A DNA stretch of 64,000 nt from Coriobacteriaceae bacterium EMTCatB1 (lineage in GTDB: Bacteria > Actinomycetota > Coriobacteriia > Anaerosomatales > Anaerosomataceae). The translations under genes and the position numbers were made by a program. The notes under the pieces were generated by a model. It saw only the letters and a list, made by a program, of their open reading frames with translations, did not search any database and was not told where the DNA came from. Below, piece by piece: positions 34,984 through 44,492 of this stretch (its first letter is position 1; each line of letters starts with the position of its first letter). Location: contig BDLO01000001.1 in the NCBI GenBank assembly GCA_001950395.1, positions 595,979-659,978 of the forward strand, given 5' to 3'.

Positions 34984-35867
34984 CCGCCCTCGAGCGCCAC
35001 GAGATCGCACTCGGCGATCCACGCTATCCGCAGCAGCTCCTTCGAGTCGAGCGTCCTCCTGCGGTCCTCTACTGCATCGGGGACACGTCGCTGCTGGCGC
35101 CTGGGCTGGCGGTCGTCGGTTCGCGTCGTCAGACCCCCTACGGCCGAGAGTGCACCGCGCTGCTTGCAGGAAGGGCGGCCAGAAGCGGCGTCGTGATCAT
35201 CTCTGGAGCTGCCGTCGGGTGCGACCAGTCCGCACACCGAGCAGCGATCGACTGCGGGGGCAGGACGGTCGCAGTGCTGGGGTGCGGCGCAGATCTCGAC
35301 TACCCGCCGAGCGCCCGCGCGCTCTTGCGGACCATGCGGCGTGGACACCTCGTCGTGTCGGAGCTCCCATGGGGCGCTCCGCCAGCGCGATGGACGTTCC
35401 CCGAGCGGAACCGCATCATCGCAGGGCTCGCAGCGGCGCTCCTCGTCGTCGAGGCCTCGCTGCCGAGCGGGACGTTCAGCACTGCCGATCACGCCCTGCA
35501 TGCCGGGACCGAGGTGCTCGCGGTCCCCGGCTCCATCCTCTCACCGTTGTCGCGCGGCACCAACCGCCTCATCCGCGACGGTGCGGGCGTGATCGCAGAG
35601 GAAGCAGACCTCGACCTTGCGCTGTCGCGCTGCGGCTTGCTCGAAACGGCACAACCACGGGGCCACGGCCACGAGATCCCGCGAGCGCTCAGCCCGCTCG
35701 AGACCATCCTGGCTGCAAGCCCGCTCACAGTCGACGAGGTCGCCGCGGAGCTTGCATGCAGCGTCCCGGATGCTCTCAAGACGCTCGCTTTGCTGGAGCT
35801 GCAGGGTTCGGTGCGAAGATCGGCGGACGGGCGTTACCGCTACGCAGGCGGGGAGGCCGGACGGTAG
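34980..35867 (+). CDS. dprA: DNA-processing protein DprA
   Basis: This 295 aa Rossmann-fold protein would load RecA onto incoming single-stranded DNA. It has VVGSRRQTPYGRE, the SGAAVGCDQSAHRAAI motif (Cys where most members have Ile), GCGADLDYPP and FPERNRIIAGL. A C-terminal winged-helix-like segment spans about 230-290. Length is slightly short because the N-terminal SAM-like domain is reduced. It overlaps comM by four bases. topA, often next, is absent. Confidence 0.92.
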   Translation: MTALERHEIALGDPRYPQQLLRVERPPAVLYCIGDTSLLAPGLAVVGSRRQTPYGRECTALLAGRAARSGVVIISGAAVGCDQSAHRAAIDCGGRTVAVLGCGADLDYPPSARALLRTMRRGHLVVSELPWGAPPARWTFPERNRIIAGLAAALLVVEASLPSGTFSTADHALHAGTEVLAVPGSILSPLSRGTNRLIRDGAGVIAEEADLDLALSRCGLLETAQPRGHGHEIPRALSPLETILAASPLTVDEVAAELACSVPDALKTLALLELQGSVRRSADGRYRYAGGEAGR

Positions 35868-35914
35868 AATGCATGTGACCGCTCCCTCTCCACGCGCTGG
35901 AAGGAATCCCTCGA

Positions 35915-37297
35915 ATGCCGACCGTCACCGTCATAGGAGCCGGCCTCGCCGGATCCGAAGCTGCGTGGCAGCTCGCCGTGCGCGGCATCGACGTCGAGCT
36001 CGTGGAGATGCGGCCCGAGAAGACGACTCCGGCCCATCACACTGCGCTGTTCGCCGAGCTCGTGTGCTCGAACTCGCTCAAGAGCGCCGACCCCGCGACA
36101 GCGCCCGGCATGCTGAAGACCGAGCTCGAGATGCTCGGAAGCATGGTCCTCGCGACTGCCCGACGCAACGCCGTCCCCGCCGGAGCTGCGCTTGCCGTCG
36201 ACAGGGAGCGGTTCTCGATGGCCATCACCGATCTGTTGTCGAGCCACCCGAGAATCCACATCGTCCGCCGCGAGCAGCGTGAAGTCCCTCTCGACAGACC
36301 CGTCATCGTCGCAACCGGACCGCTCACCTCGGATCCGCTGAGCGCCGACATCCAACGTTTGGTGGGGTCGTCATACCTCTCGTTCTACGATGCAGCGGCG
36401 CCGATCGTGGACGCCTCCACCGTCGACAGGAGCGTCTGCTTCTTCCAGAGCCGTTACGACAAGGGCGAGGGGAGCGACTACCTCAACTGCCCGTTCGACA
36501 AGGAGTCGTACGAGCGCTTCGTAGAAGCGTTGGTCGCCGCGGACCGAGTCGTGCTCAAGGACTTCGAGACCGAGGAGCTGTTCTCGGCATGCCAGCCTAT
36601 CGAGGAAATCGCCCGTAGAGGAATCGATGCCTTGCGCTTCGGGCCGTTCAAGCCGGTGGGTCTTACGGATCCCCGCACCGGCAAGCGTCCCTGGGCCGTG
36701 CTGCAACTGCGACCAGAGAACCGCGACGCTACGATGTACAACCTGGTCGGATGCCAGACGAACCTCACGTTCGCCGAGCAAGCGCGCGTATTCAGGATGG
36801 TGCCCGGGCTTGAGTCAGCCCAGTTCCTCCGCTACGGCGTGATGCATCGGAACACCTACGTCGACAGCCCACGGATCCTCGACTGGCGCTTCGCGGTCCG
36901 TGCTCACGACAGCATCAGGATGGCCGGGCAGATCACCGGCACCGAAGGATACATGGAGGCAGCGGCGTCTGGGCTCTGGGCCGCTCTCGCACTTGCAAGC
37001 GAGCTCCTGACGGGCGCTCCGCCAGAGCCGCTGCCCCGCGAGACGGCGCTCGGCTCTCTTCTCGCGTACGCGACCGACCCGCTCACGAAGCCGTATCAGC
37101 CCATGCACGTGAACTTCGGGCTCCTTCCGCCGCTCGACGCCCGTATCAGGGACAAGCGCGCACGCAAGGCCGCTTTCGCCGCCAGAGGGCACGAGGCCGC
37201 GAACGCGTGGACAAGCCGGCACCAGGCGCTCCTTCGCGATGCCCTCGACTCTCTCTACACGACAGCCCTCGCGTCGCAAGGCGGTGCACACCGGTGA
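35915..37297 (+). CDS. trmFO: tRNA (uracil54-C5)-methyltransferase TrmFO (folate/FAD-dependent)
   Basis: This 460 aa flavoprotein methylates U54 in tRNA using methylenetetrahydrofolate. The FAD motif VIGAGLAGSEAAWQLA lies at the N-terminus. Family motifs follow: FAELVCSNSLKS, the catalytic-region SACQPIEEIARRG, NLVGCQTNLTF and the GQITGTEGYMEAAASG segment. GGAAGGA precedes the ATG at 35915. The enzyme is widespread in Firmicutes and present in some actinobacteria. It is coupled to xerC by a GTGA overlap. Confidence 0.96.
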   Translation: MPTVTVIGAGLAGSEAAWQLAVRGIDVELVEMRPEKTTPAHHTALFAELVCSNSLKSADPATAPGMLKTELEMLGSMVLATARRNAVPAGAALAVDRERFSMAITDLLSSHPRIHIVRREQREVPLDRPVIVATGPLTSDPLSADIQRLVGSSYLSFYDAAAPIVDASTVDRSVCFFQSRYDKGEGSDYLNCPFDKESYERFVEALVAADRVVLKDFETEELFSACQPIEEIARRGIDALRFGPFKPVGLTDPRTGKRPWAVLQLRPENRDATMYNLVGCQTNLTFAEQARVFRMVPGLESAQFLRYGVMHRNTYVDSPRILDWRFAVRAHDSIRMAGQITGTEGYMEAAASGLWAALALASELLTGAPPEPLPRETALGSLLAYATDPLTKPYQPMHVNFGLLPPLDARIRDKRARKAAFAARGHEAANAWTSRHQALLRDALDSLYTTALASQGGAHR

Positions 37298-38214
37298 GCG
37301 CCACCGACGACGCTGCGCTCGTGGACGCCTTCTTGGCTCACCTGTCCACGGTCAGGAACGTGTCTCCTGCTACGGTGAGGGCGTACGCGACCGACCTCGC
37401 GCAGTTCGTGGCGTGGTGCGAGCGCAGAGGCATCTCCGCCTCCGACGCGACCCGCCGCGACCTGCGCGCCTACCTCGCTGAGCTGGCCGCCGCCCGGTAC
37501 GCGAAGACGACCGTCGCTCGCAAGCAGTCCTCGCTCAGGTCGTTCTACGCCTACCTCGTGGACGCCGACCTCACGGCACGCGACCCCGCTGCTGCGATGC
37601 CATCGGTCAAGATACCCGAACGGCTCCCTCCGGCTGTGCCGGCCGACCTCGTGGCACGGCTGCTCGAGCTTCCCGACGTGACGACCCCTCGCGGCCTTCG
37701 CGATCGAGCCATCCTCGAGCTCGCGTACGCCACAGGCGCCCGCGTCGCGGAGATCTCCGGCCTCGATGTAGGCGACGTCGACCTAGCGAGCGGACAGGTC
37801 CGCCTGTTCGGCAAGGGCTCGAAGGAGCGCATCGTGCCGCTGCACCGGCTCGCCGTCCAGATCCTCAGGGCGTACCTCCGCGATTCGCGCCCGAAGCTGC
37901 TCAGAGGCCGGCAGGAGGACGCGCTGTTCGTCGGGCGACGCGGTCATCGGTACTCCACGAACAGCATCCGCCGCATGCTTGCTGGCTACCTCGAGTCCCT
38001 CGCCGTCGAGACCGGGCTCACTCCGCACGACATCCGGCACGCATTCGCGACGCATTTGCTCGAATCGGGTGCGGACCTTCGGACCGTCCAGGAGCTCCTC
38101 GGGCACGTTGCCCTGTCGACGACCCAGATTTATACTCACGTGAGCATACGGAGGCTGCGCGAGGTGCACGAACGTGCACATCCGCGCGGCACACAGGAGG
38201 GGCGTCCTGGATGA
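37294..38214 (+). CDS. xerC: Tyrosine recombinase XerC/XerD
   Basis: This 306 aa recombinase has an N-terminal SAM-like DNA-binding domain (1-95) and a catalytic domain with all key residues: Arg in YATGARVAEISG, Lys in FGKGSKERIVPL, HxxR in TPHDIRHAFATHLL, His in LLGHVALSTTQ, and the nucleophile Tyr in IYTHVS. It would resolve chromosome dimers at dif. XerC is preferred over XerD because the gene follows trmFO, as in Firmicutes. The GTG at 37294 overlaps trmFO and the stop overlaps the sigma-factor ATG. Confidence 0.9.
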   Translation: MSATDDAALVDAFLAHLSTVRNVSPATVRAYATDLAQFVAWCERRGISASDATRRDLRAYLAELAAARYAKTTVARKQSSLRSFYAYLVDADLTARDPAAAMPSVKIPERLPPAVPADLVARLLELPDVTTPRGLRDRAILELAYATGARVAEISGLDVGDVDLASGQVRLFGKGSKERIVPLHRLAVQILRAYLRDSRPKLLRGRQEDALFVGRRGHRYSTNSIRRMLAGYLESLAVETGLTPHDIRHAFATHLLESGADLRTVQELLGHVALSTTQIYTHVSIRRLREVHERAHPRGTQEGRPG

Positions 38215-39005
38215 AGCAGCAACCCGTGAGCGACATCGAGCGCTGCTGGGCTGCATACAAAGAGACCGGCGATCCCGAGGCCCGTGAGAAGCTGATACTG
38301 AACTACTCGCCCCTCGTGAAGTACGTCGCGGGACGCCTGTCGTCCAATCTGCCTCAAACGGTCGATACGGCAGACTTGATCTCCTACGGCGTCTTCGGGC
38401 TCATCGACGCCATCGACAAGTTCGAACCCGAGCGCGGCATCAAGTTCGAGACGTACGCCATCGCTCGCATCAAGGGAGCCATCATCGACGAGCTCCGCGC
38501 GCTCGACTGGGTGCCCCGGTCCGTGCGTGCACGAGCGCGGGACATCGAGAACGCCTACGTCGTGCTCGAGAACCGCCTGAAGCGCGTGCCGACCGACGCG
38601 GAAGTGGCGGCCGAGCTCGGCATCTCGCTCAAGGAGCTGGACGACTTGCTCGCCCGGCTCTCGTACACCTCGGTGGTCTCGTTCGAGGAGCTGTGGTCGG
38701 GGCGGGACGACCATGACGACCGAAGCTCTCAGGGCGCGTCCGCGATCAAGGACCATCGGGCAGAGGATCCCGTCGAAGTCTACGAAAGCAAGGAGCTTCG
38801 ACAGATCCTCGCTGAGGCGATCGAACGGCTGCCAGAGAGGGAGCGAGCGGTCGTCACGCTGTACTATTACGAGGGACTCACCCTGAAGGAGATCGGCACC
38901 ATCCTGGGTGTGACGGAGTCCCGAGTGAGCCAGCTCCACACCAAGGCGGTCCTGCGGCTGAGAGCTCGCATCCGCGCCGCCCAGGGTCTGGCTCCCGCGG
39001 TGTGA
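38211..39005 (+). CDS. FliA/WhiG-family sigma factor
   Basis: This 264 aa sigma-70-family factor matches the FliA/WhiG group. Region 2 includes LIDAIDKFEPERGIKFETYA and the hallmark DELRALDWVPRSVR; a region 3 and a region 4 helix-turn-helix (LKEIGTILGVTESRVSQLHTKA) follow. A charged linker (about 160-185) lies between regions 3 and 4. WhiG controls sporulation in Streptomyces and FliA motility elsewhere; neither set of target genes is in the window. The ATG overlaps the xerC stop, and a response regulator follows within 16 bases. Confidence 0.9.
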   Translation: MKQQPVSDIERCWAAYKETGDPEAREKLILNYSPLVKYVAGRLSSNLPQTVDTADLISYGVFGLIDAIDKFEPERGIKFETYAIARIKGAIIDELRALDWVPRSVRARARDIENAYVVLENRLKRVPTDAEVAAELGISLKELDDLLARLSYTSVVSFEELWSGRDDHDDRSSQGASAIKDHRAEDPVEVYESKELRQILAEAIERLPERERAVVTLYYYEGLTLKEIGTILGVTESRVSQLHTKAVLRLRARIRAAQGLAPAV

Positions 39006-39021
39006 CGGATTGGAGCGACCG

Positions 39022-39609
39022 ATGGCGCAAGAGCACATTCTCGTAGTCGAAGACACGGAGCTGCTGAGGCGGATTTACCAGGACCGCCTCGCCCAGGAAG
39101 GGTACACCGTGCACACGGCTTCCGACGGCCTCGAGGCGATCCAGCAGATGCGCGCAGTGCCCGTCGACCTCGTTCTCCTCGACCTCATCATGCCGAGGAT
39201 GGGCGGCTTGGAAGTGCTCGAGACCATGAAGGCAGACCCGCGTCTCGCCGACATCCCCGTCGTCATCCTCACCAACCTCGGCGAGGAATCGTCCGTCGAG
39301 CGCGCCGTGGAGCTCGGCGCCGTGGATTACCTGATCAAGAACCAGGCCAAGCCTGCGGAGGTCGCGGCGAAGATCCGGCTCGTGCTGGACAACCTGGGCG
39401 GAGCGACCGCCCAGACCGTCTCGTACAAGCTCGCGGTGCGAGACCGCCAGGCGGACGCTGACCGCTTCGTGGCAGACGCTCGTCTCCCTCGGCGCTTCTG
39501 GTGCCCGGCGTGCGAAGTCGAGCTCGTCGTCGAGCTCATCCCGCAGCCGGATCGCCCCGGGTGGTACGACGCGCACCTGATCTGCCCGATGTGCGGCCGA
39601 GAGTTCTAG
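39022..39609 (+). CDS. CheY-like response regulator with C-terminal zinc ribbon
   Basis: This 195 aa protein starts at ATG 39022 (GGAG six bases upstream; a TTG at 39010 is weaker). Residues 1-125 are a receiver domain with acidic residues ED near 10-11, the phosphorylation Asp54 in LVLLDLIMP, Thr84 and Lys106. The C-terminal 40 residues carry two Cys pairs, Cys161/164 and Cys188/191, spaced like a zinc ribbon. No DNA-binding domain or histidine kinase is seen nearby. It directly follows the FliA/WhiG sigma gene. A role in tuning that sigma factor is a hypothesis. Confidence 0.82.
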   Translation: MAQEHILVVEDTELLRRIYQDRLAQEGYTVHTASDGLEAIQQMRAVPVDLVLLDLIMPRMGGLEVLETMKADPRLADIPVVILTNLGEESSVERAVELGAVDYLIKNQAKPAEVAAKIRLVLDNLGGATAQTVSYKLAVRDRQADADRFVADARLPRRFWCPACEVELVVELIPQPDRPGWYDAHLICPMCGREF

Positions 39610-39680
39610 AGCCTGGCTCTTCCGCTCGGCCGGACCCCGTGCTAACCTATACCGGCTTCTTACCACGCACGCCTGCAGAT

Positions 39681-39714
39681 CGATGCGGACGGTGCCGCGT
39701 GCGGTCCCGCATCG
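39681..39714 (+). promoter_or_regulatory. Hairpin in the rpsB leader
   Basis: CGATGCGGAC (39681-39690) pairs with GTCCCGCATCG (39704-39714), apart from one bulged C, around a 13-base loop. It lies 40 bases upstream of rpsB, downstream of a possible -10 (TATACC, 39648-39653). rpsB leaders bind uS2 for autoregulation in several bacteria, so this is a candidate control element. The rest of the 145-base gap shows only the ribosome-binding site. Confidence 0.45.
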
Positions 39715-39754
39715 AGCCGGAGCAGGCGGAGGAGACAACCACAAGGAGGAACGC

Positions 39755-40567
39755 ATGGCCAAGGTATCGATGCGCTCGTTGCTCGAGTCGGGTGTCCACT
39801 TCGGGCACCAGACGCGCAGGTGGAACCCCAAGATGCGCCCGTACATCTTCACGGAGCGCAACGGGATCTACATCATCGACCTCAAGCGCACGCTCACGGA
39901 GCTCGACGAGACGTACCGCTTCGTCCGAGACCTCGCGGCACGCGGCGGCACGGTGTTGTTCGTCGGCACCAAGAAGCAGGCCCAGGAGACCATCGCCGAG
40001 AACGCCCGCCGCTGCGGCATGCCGTACGTCAACTTCCGCTGGCTGGGCGGCATGCTCACGAACTTCGCCACGATCCAGAAGCGGATCGCGCGCCTGAACG
40101 AGCTTGAGCGGATGGAGGAGGACGGGACCATGGCCTCCCTCCCGAAGAAGGAGGCGCTCAAGCTCAGGGCTGAGCACGAGAAGCTCGTCCGCAACCTCGG
40201 CGGCATCCGCGAGATGGTCGCGCTGCCGTCCGCCGTGTACGTGGTGGACACCAAGCGCGAGGCCATCGCGGTGGCCGAGGCCCGTCGTCTCGGCATCCCG
40301 CTCATCGGCTTGATTGACACCAACGCCGATCCGGACGAGGTCGACTACGTGATCCCCGGCAACGACGACGCGATCCGCTCGATCGCGCTCATCACCAGCG
40401 TCATCGCCGACGCGGTCATCGACGGGCGCGCGGCTGCCGGCATGTCCGTCGAACCGGTCGAGGCCGTCCCTGCGGCAGTCAGCGCAGCGCCTGAGACGTC
40501 GGAGGAGCCTGTCGAGGCAGCGTCAGATGACACCGACGAGGCCGAGGACATCTTCAAAGAAGAGTGA
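39755..40567 (+). CDS. rpsB: 30S ribosomal protein uS2
   Basis: This 270 aa protein matches uS2: [55 protein letters not shown] and the late [14 protein letters not shown] segment. The last 40 residues form an acidic Glu/Ala/Pro tail beyond the usual core. AAGGAGG lies just upstream of the ATG at 39755. It is followed by tsf, the universal rpsB-tsf pair. Confidence 0.97.
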   Translation: MAKVSMRSLLESGVHFGHQTRRWNPKMRPYIFTERNGIYIIDLKRTLTELDETYRFVRDLAARGGTVLFVGTKKQAQETIAENARRCGMPYVNFRWLGGMLTNFATIQKRIARLNELERMEEDGTMASLPKKEALKLRAEHEKLVRNLGGIREMVALPSAVYVVDTKREAIAVAEARRLGIPLIGLIDTNADPDEVDYVIPGNDDAIRSIALITSVIADAVIDGRAAAGMSVEPVEAVPAAVSAAPETSEEPVEAASDDTDEAEDIFKEE

Positions 40568-40609
40568 CCCGCGGCCCGAACGAGCACACGACAACACGAG
40601 GAGGCACCC

Positions 40610-41512
40610 ATGGAGATAACCGCACGCATGGTCCAAGAGCTGCGCGAGATGACCGGCGCAGGCATGATGGACTGCAAGAAGGCTTTGACCGAGGCCGACG
40701 GCGACATGGACAAGGCCGTCGACATCCTGCGCACCAGGGGTCTGGCCGCGTTGCAGAAGAAGGCCGGCCGCGCGACCAACGAGGGCGTGGTGGCCGCATA
40801 CGTCTCTGATGACAAGCGCGTCGGCGTGCTCGTCGAGGTGAACTGCGAGACCGACTTCGTGGCGCGCAACGCGGACTTCCTCGCGTTCGTGAACGAGCTC
40901 GCGGCGCACATCGCGGCGGCGGCCCCGGCAGACGTCGAGGCGCTCACGTCGCAGGTCTTCACAGGCCGCGAGCATACCGTCCAAGAAGTGCTCGGCGAGA
41001 CGGTCGGCAAGCTCGGCGAGAACATGAACATCACCCGCTTCGTGCGCCGCGAGGTGTCGGGCACTGGGGCGATCGCGAGCTACATCCACATGGGCGGCAA
41101 GATCGGCGTTCTGGTCGAAGCGGCCTTCACCAAGCCCGAGACTGCTGCAGCTGACACGCTCGCTTCGCTGCTCAAAGACGTCGCCATGCAGGTCGCGGCC
41201 GCATCGCCGATCGCGGTGTCGCCGGCGGACGTGCCCGCTGACGTCGTCGAGCACGAGCTTTCGATCTACCGCGCCCAGGCCGCGGAGTCCGGGAAGCCCG
41301 AGCAGATCCAGCAGAAGATCGCCGAGGGCCGCCTCCAGAAGTTCTACAAGGAGGTCTGCCTCCTTGAGCAGGCGTTCGTGAAGGATCCTGAGATCTCCGT
41401 GCGCGACCTCGTGGCGCGCGTCTCGAAGGAGCTCGGCGACGAGGTTTCCATCGTTGCGTTCGAGCGCTTCCAGCTAGGGGAGACCAGCGACGCCGAGCCA
41501 GCGGCCAGCTGA
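40610..41512 (+). CDS. tsf: Elongation factor Ts
   Basis: This 300 aa protein recharges EF-Tu with GTP by nucleotide exchange. It has the N-terminal UBA-like domain (VQELREMTGAGMMDCKKAL), the EVNCETDFVARN core motif, and two further dimerisation subdomains with a complete C-terminus. AGGAGG precedes the ATG at 40610. The length suits the full-size bacterial form. A GC-rich hairpin after the stop separates it from pyrH. Confidence 0.97.
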   Translation: MEITARMVQELREMTGAGMMDCKKALTEADGDMDKAVDILRTRGLAALQKKAGRATNEGVVAAYVSDDKRVGVLVEVNCETDFVARNADFLAFVNELAAHIAAAAPADVEALTSQVFTGREHTVQEVLGETVGKLGENMNITRFVRREVSGTGAIASYIHMGGKIGVLVEAAFTKPETAAADTLASLLKDVAMQVAAASPIAVSPADVPADVVEHELSIYRAQAAESGKPEQIQQKIAEGRLQKFYKEVCLLEQAFVKDPEISVRDLVARVSKELGDEVSIVAFERFQLGETSDAEPAAS

Positions 41513-41529
41513 CGCGCTCTGCTCATTGA

Positions 41530-42336
<807 letters not shown>

Positions 42337-42894
42337 ATGTCTGTGAAGGATCTCGCCGAAGCGAAGGACCACATGCGGAAGGCGGTCGCTGCGCTCGCGC
42401 ACGAGTTCGCGGGAGTGCGCACTGGACGCGCATCCGGAGCCATACTCGAGAAAGTCACCGTCGAGTACTACGGGACCCCGACGCCGCTCAACCAGATCGC
42501 GTCAGTGAGCGTCCCCGAGCCGCAGTTGCTGGTCATCACGCCGTACGACCGAAGCGCGCTCGGCGCCATCGAGAAGGCGATACTGGGATCTGATCTCGGG
42601 CTTACCCCGTCCAACGACGGGCAGGTCATCCGCCTTCCGTTCCCGCCGCTCACCGAGGAACGGCGCAGGGAGCTCGTCAAGCTGTGCAGGCAGTATGCCG
42701 AAGAGGCTCGGATCGCGGTCCGCAACATCCGCCGAGACATCAACGACCACCTCAAGCGCCAGGAGAAGGACGGGGAGATCTCGCAAGACGACTTGCGTCG
42801 TCTCGAAGCTGAGGTCCAGAAGGAGACCGATGCGCACATCAAGGAGATCGACGAGCTCCTGAAGCGCAAAGAGCAGGAGATCATGGAGGTCTGA
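42337..42894 (+). CDS. frr: Ribosome recycling factor
   Basis: This 185 aa protein splits post-termination ribosomes with EF-G. It shows the typical three-helix bundle with the inserted beta domain: FAGVRTGRASGAILEKV, VEYYGTPTPLNQIASV, a VITPYDRSA segment and the late VRNIRRDINDHLK region. GAGGAGG precedes the ATG at 42337, overlapping the end of pyrH. Length is exactly that of the family. Confidence 0.97.
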   Translation: MSVKDLAEAKDHMRKAVAALAHEFAGVRTGRASGAILEKVTVEYYGTPTPLNQIASVSVPEPQLLVITPYDRSALGAIEKAILGSDLGLTPSNDGQVIRLPFPPLTEERRRELVKLCRQYAEEARIAVRNIRRDINDHLKRQEKDGEISQDDLRRLEAEVQKETDAHIKEIDELLKRKEQEIMEV

Positions 42895-42898
42895 CCTC

Positions 42899-43672
42899 GT
42901 GGCTGACCGAGCCGCGCTCGAGGCGTTCTTCTCCGCCAAGAGGGACCGCGAGCTGCTCGCGGAGCTCAGGCTGGACCGCATCCCGCGTCACGTCGCCATC
43001 ATCATGGACGGCAACGGCCGCTGGGCGGCCAAACGCGGGCTGCCCCGCGTCGCAGGCCACCGAGCCGGAGTGAAGGCCATCAGAGAGACGATACGAGCGG
43101 CCCTCGAGCTCGGTATCGAGGTCTTGACCGTCTACTCCTTCTCGACGGAGAACTGGCGAAGACCTGCAGACGAGGTCTCTCACCTGATGGATCTCTTCGT
43201 CGAGGTGCTGCACCAGGAGACTACGACGCTTGCGGAGCTCGGCGTCCGCGTGCTGGTCATCGGCCGCCGAGACGGTCTTCCTGAGCGCACCGCCGCGGCG
43301 TTCGAGCGGGCGGAGAAGGAGACCGCGAACAACGACCGGCTCACCTACGTCGTCGCGCTCAACTACGGAGGGCGCCAGGAGATCGTGGACGCCGCCAAGG
43401 CCATCGCCGCGCAGGTCGCCGAGCGGCGTCTCGACCCGTCGAAGATCGACGAGCACGTCGTTGCCCGACACCTGTACACCGCCGACCTTCCGGACCCCGA
43501 CCTGCTCATCAGGACGAGCGGCGAGATGCGCGTCTCCAACTTCTTGCTGTGGCAGATCGCCTACAGCGAGATGTGGGTGACTTCGACGCTGTGGCCGGAC
43601 TTCGACCGCCACGACCTGCTTCGGGCCGTCCTCGACTACCAACGCAGGTCACGACGGTTCGGGGGGCTGTAG
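42899..43672 (+). CDS. uppS: Isoprenyl (undecaprenyl) diphosphate synthase
   Basis: This 257 aa cis-prenyltransferase extends farnesyl diphosphate to the polyprenyl carrier for cell-wall synthesis. It has HVAIIMDGNGRWA with the catalytic Asp, AGHRAGVKAI, TVYSFSTENW, and the C-terminal PDLLIRTSGEMRVSNFLLWQ. The GTG at 42899 lies four bases after the frr stop. Its substrate pathway (dxr, ispG) is encoded immediately downstream. Confidence 0.96.
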   Translation: MADRAALEAFFSAKRDRELLAELRLDRIPRHVAIIMDGNGRWAAKRGLPRVAGHRAGVKAIRETIRAALELGIEVLTVYSFSTENWRRPADEVSHLMDLFVEVLHQETTTLAELGVRVLVIGRRDGLPERTAAAFERAEKETANNDRLTYVVALNYGGRQEIVDAAKAIAAQVAERRLDPSKIDEHVVARHLYTADLPDPDLLIRTSGEMRVSNFLLWQIAYSEMWVTSTLWPDFDRHDLLRAVLDYQRRSRRFGGL

Positions 43673-43673
43673 C

Positions 43674-44492
43674 GTGGCGGGCAAGCGACCCCTCAAAGAC
43701 TTCTGGATCAGGACCGCCTCGGCTCTGGCGATCGGCGCCGCGTTCCTCACAGCGATCTTCTTCGGCGGCCCGCTCGGCCTCGCGGTCGTGTGCGCAGTTG
43801 TCGGCGCGCTGTCCGCCGTCGAGCTCTTCGCCTTGTTCCGCCGCGAGCACCGGCTCCCCAACGAAGTCTTCGGGATCGCGGCCGTGGTCGCGATGCCGTT
43901 CGCCGCAGCCACGCACGGACTGGCCGGGCTTGGAGCCGCCTTCGGGGCCCTCATCGTCGTGTCGCTCGCGTGGCACCTCGCATTCCCGCAGGTGAAGGCG
44001 TCCGACACAGCCGCGACCGTGTTCGGCGCCGCGTACGTCGGGTTCTCGCTCGCGCACCTCGTCCTCATCCGACAGCTTGATGCCGGCACGGAGCTCGTCG
44101 TGGCCACCGTCGCCAGCGTGTGGGCGAACGACAGCTTCGCGTACCTCGTCGGCTCGACCTTCGGACGCCACAAGATGGCGCCGTCGATCTCGCCGCGCAA
44201 GTCGTGGGAAGGCTTCGCAGCGGGCACGCTGTTCACCACGGCCGTGTGGGTCATCGTCGGGACCGTCTCGGACATCGGGCTCCCTGTCGGCGCGATGGCC
44301 GCCGTCGGGCTCGCTGCGTCCTTTGCGGCCGTGCTGGGCGACCTCGCCGAATCGCGTCTCAAACGAGAAGCCGACGTCAAAGATTCCGGTCGGCTGCTGC
44401 CCGGCCACGGCGGATTCCTCGACCGGTTCGACAGCATGATCGTGGTGTCCGTCGTCGCGTACTACGCCCTGATCGCGGTAGGCGCCAGATGA
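43674..44492 (+). CDS. cdsA: Phosphatidate cytidylyltransferase
   Basis: This 272 aa polytopic membrane enzyme makes CDP-diacylglycerol from phosphatidate and CTP. About seven to eight hydrophobic segments precede the CDS signature, SPRKSWEGFAAG and then GDLAESRLKREADVKD with LPGHGGFLDRFDS near the C-terminus. The GTG at 43674 lies one base after the uppS stop. The stop overlaps dxr. Together with plsX this completes key phospholipid steps in the window. Confidence 0.94.
   Translation: MAGKRPLKDFWIRTASALAIGAAFLTAIFFGGPLGLAVVCAVVGALSAVELFALFRREHRLPNEVFGIAAVVAMPFAAATHGLAGLGAAFGALIVVSLAWHLAFPQVKASDTAATVFGAAYVGFSLAHLVLIRQLDAGTELVVATVASVWANDSFAYLVGSTFGRHKMAPSISPRKSWEGFAAGTLFTTAVWVIVGTVSDIGLPVGAMAAVGLAASFAAVLGDLAESRLKREADVKDSGRLLPGHGGFLDRFDSMIVVSVVAYYALIAVGAR

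Noticed and set aside
37294-38214. Phage integrase or mobile-element origin for the recombinase
   Set aside because: The protein has XerC/D proportions, sits in a conserved trmFO-xerC context, and there are no att-like repeats, tRNA targets or phage genes nearby.
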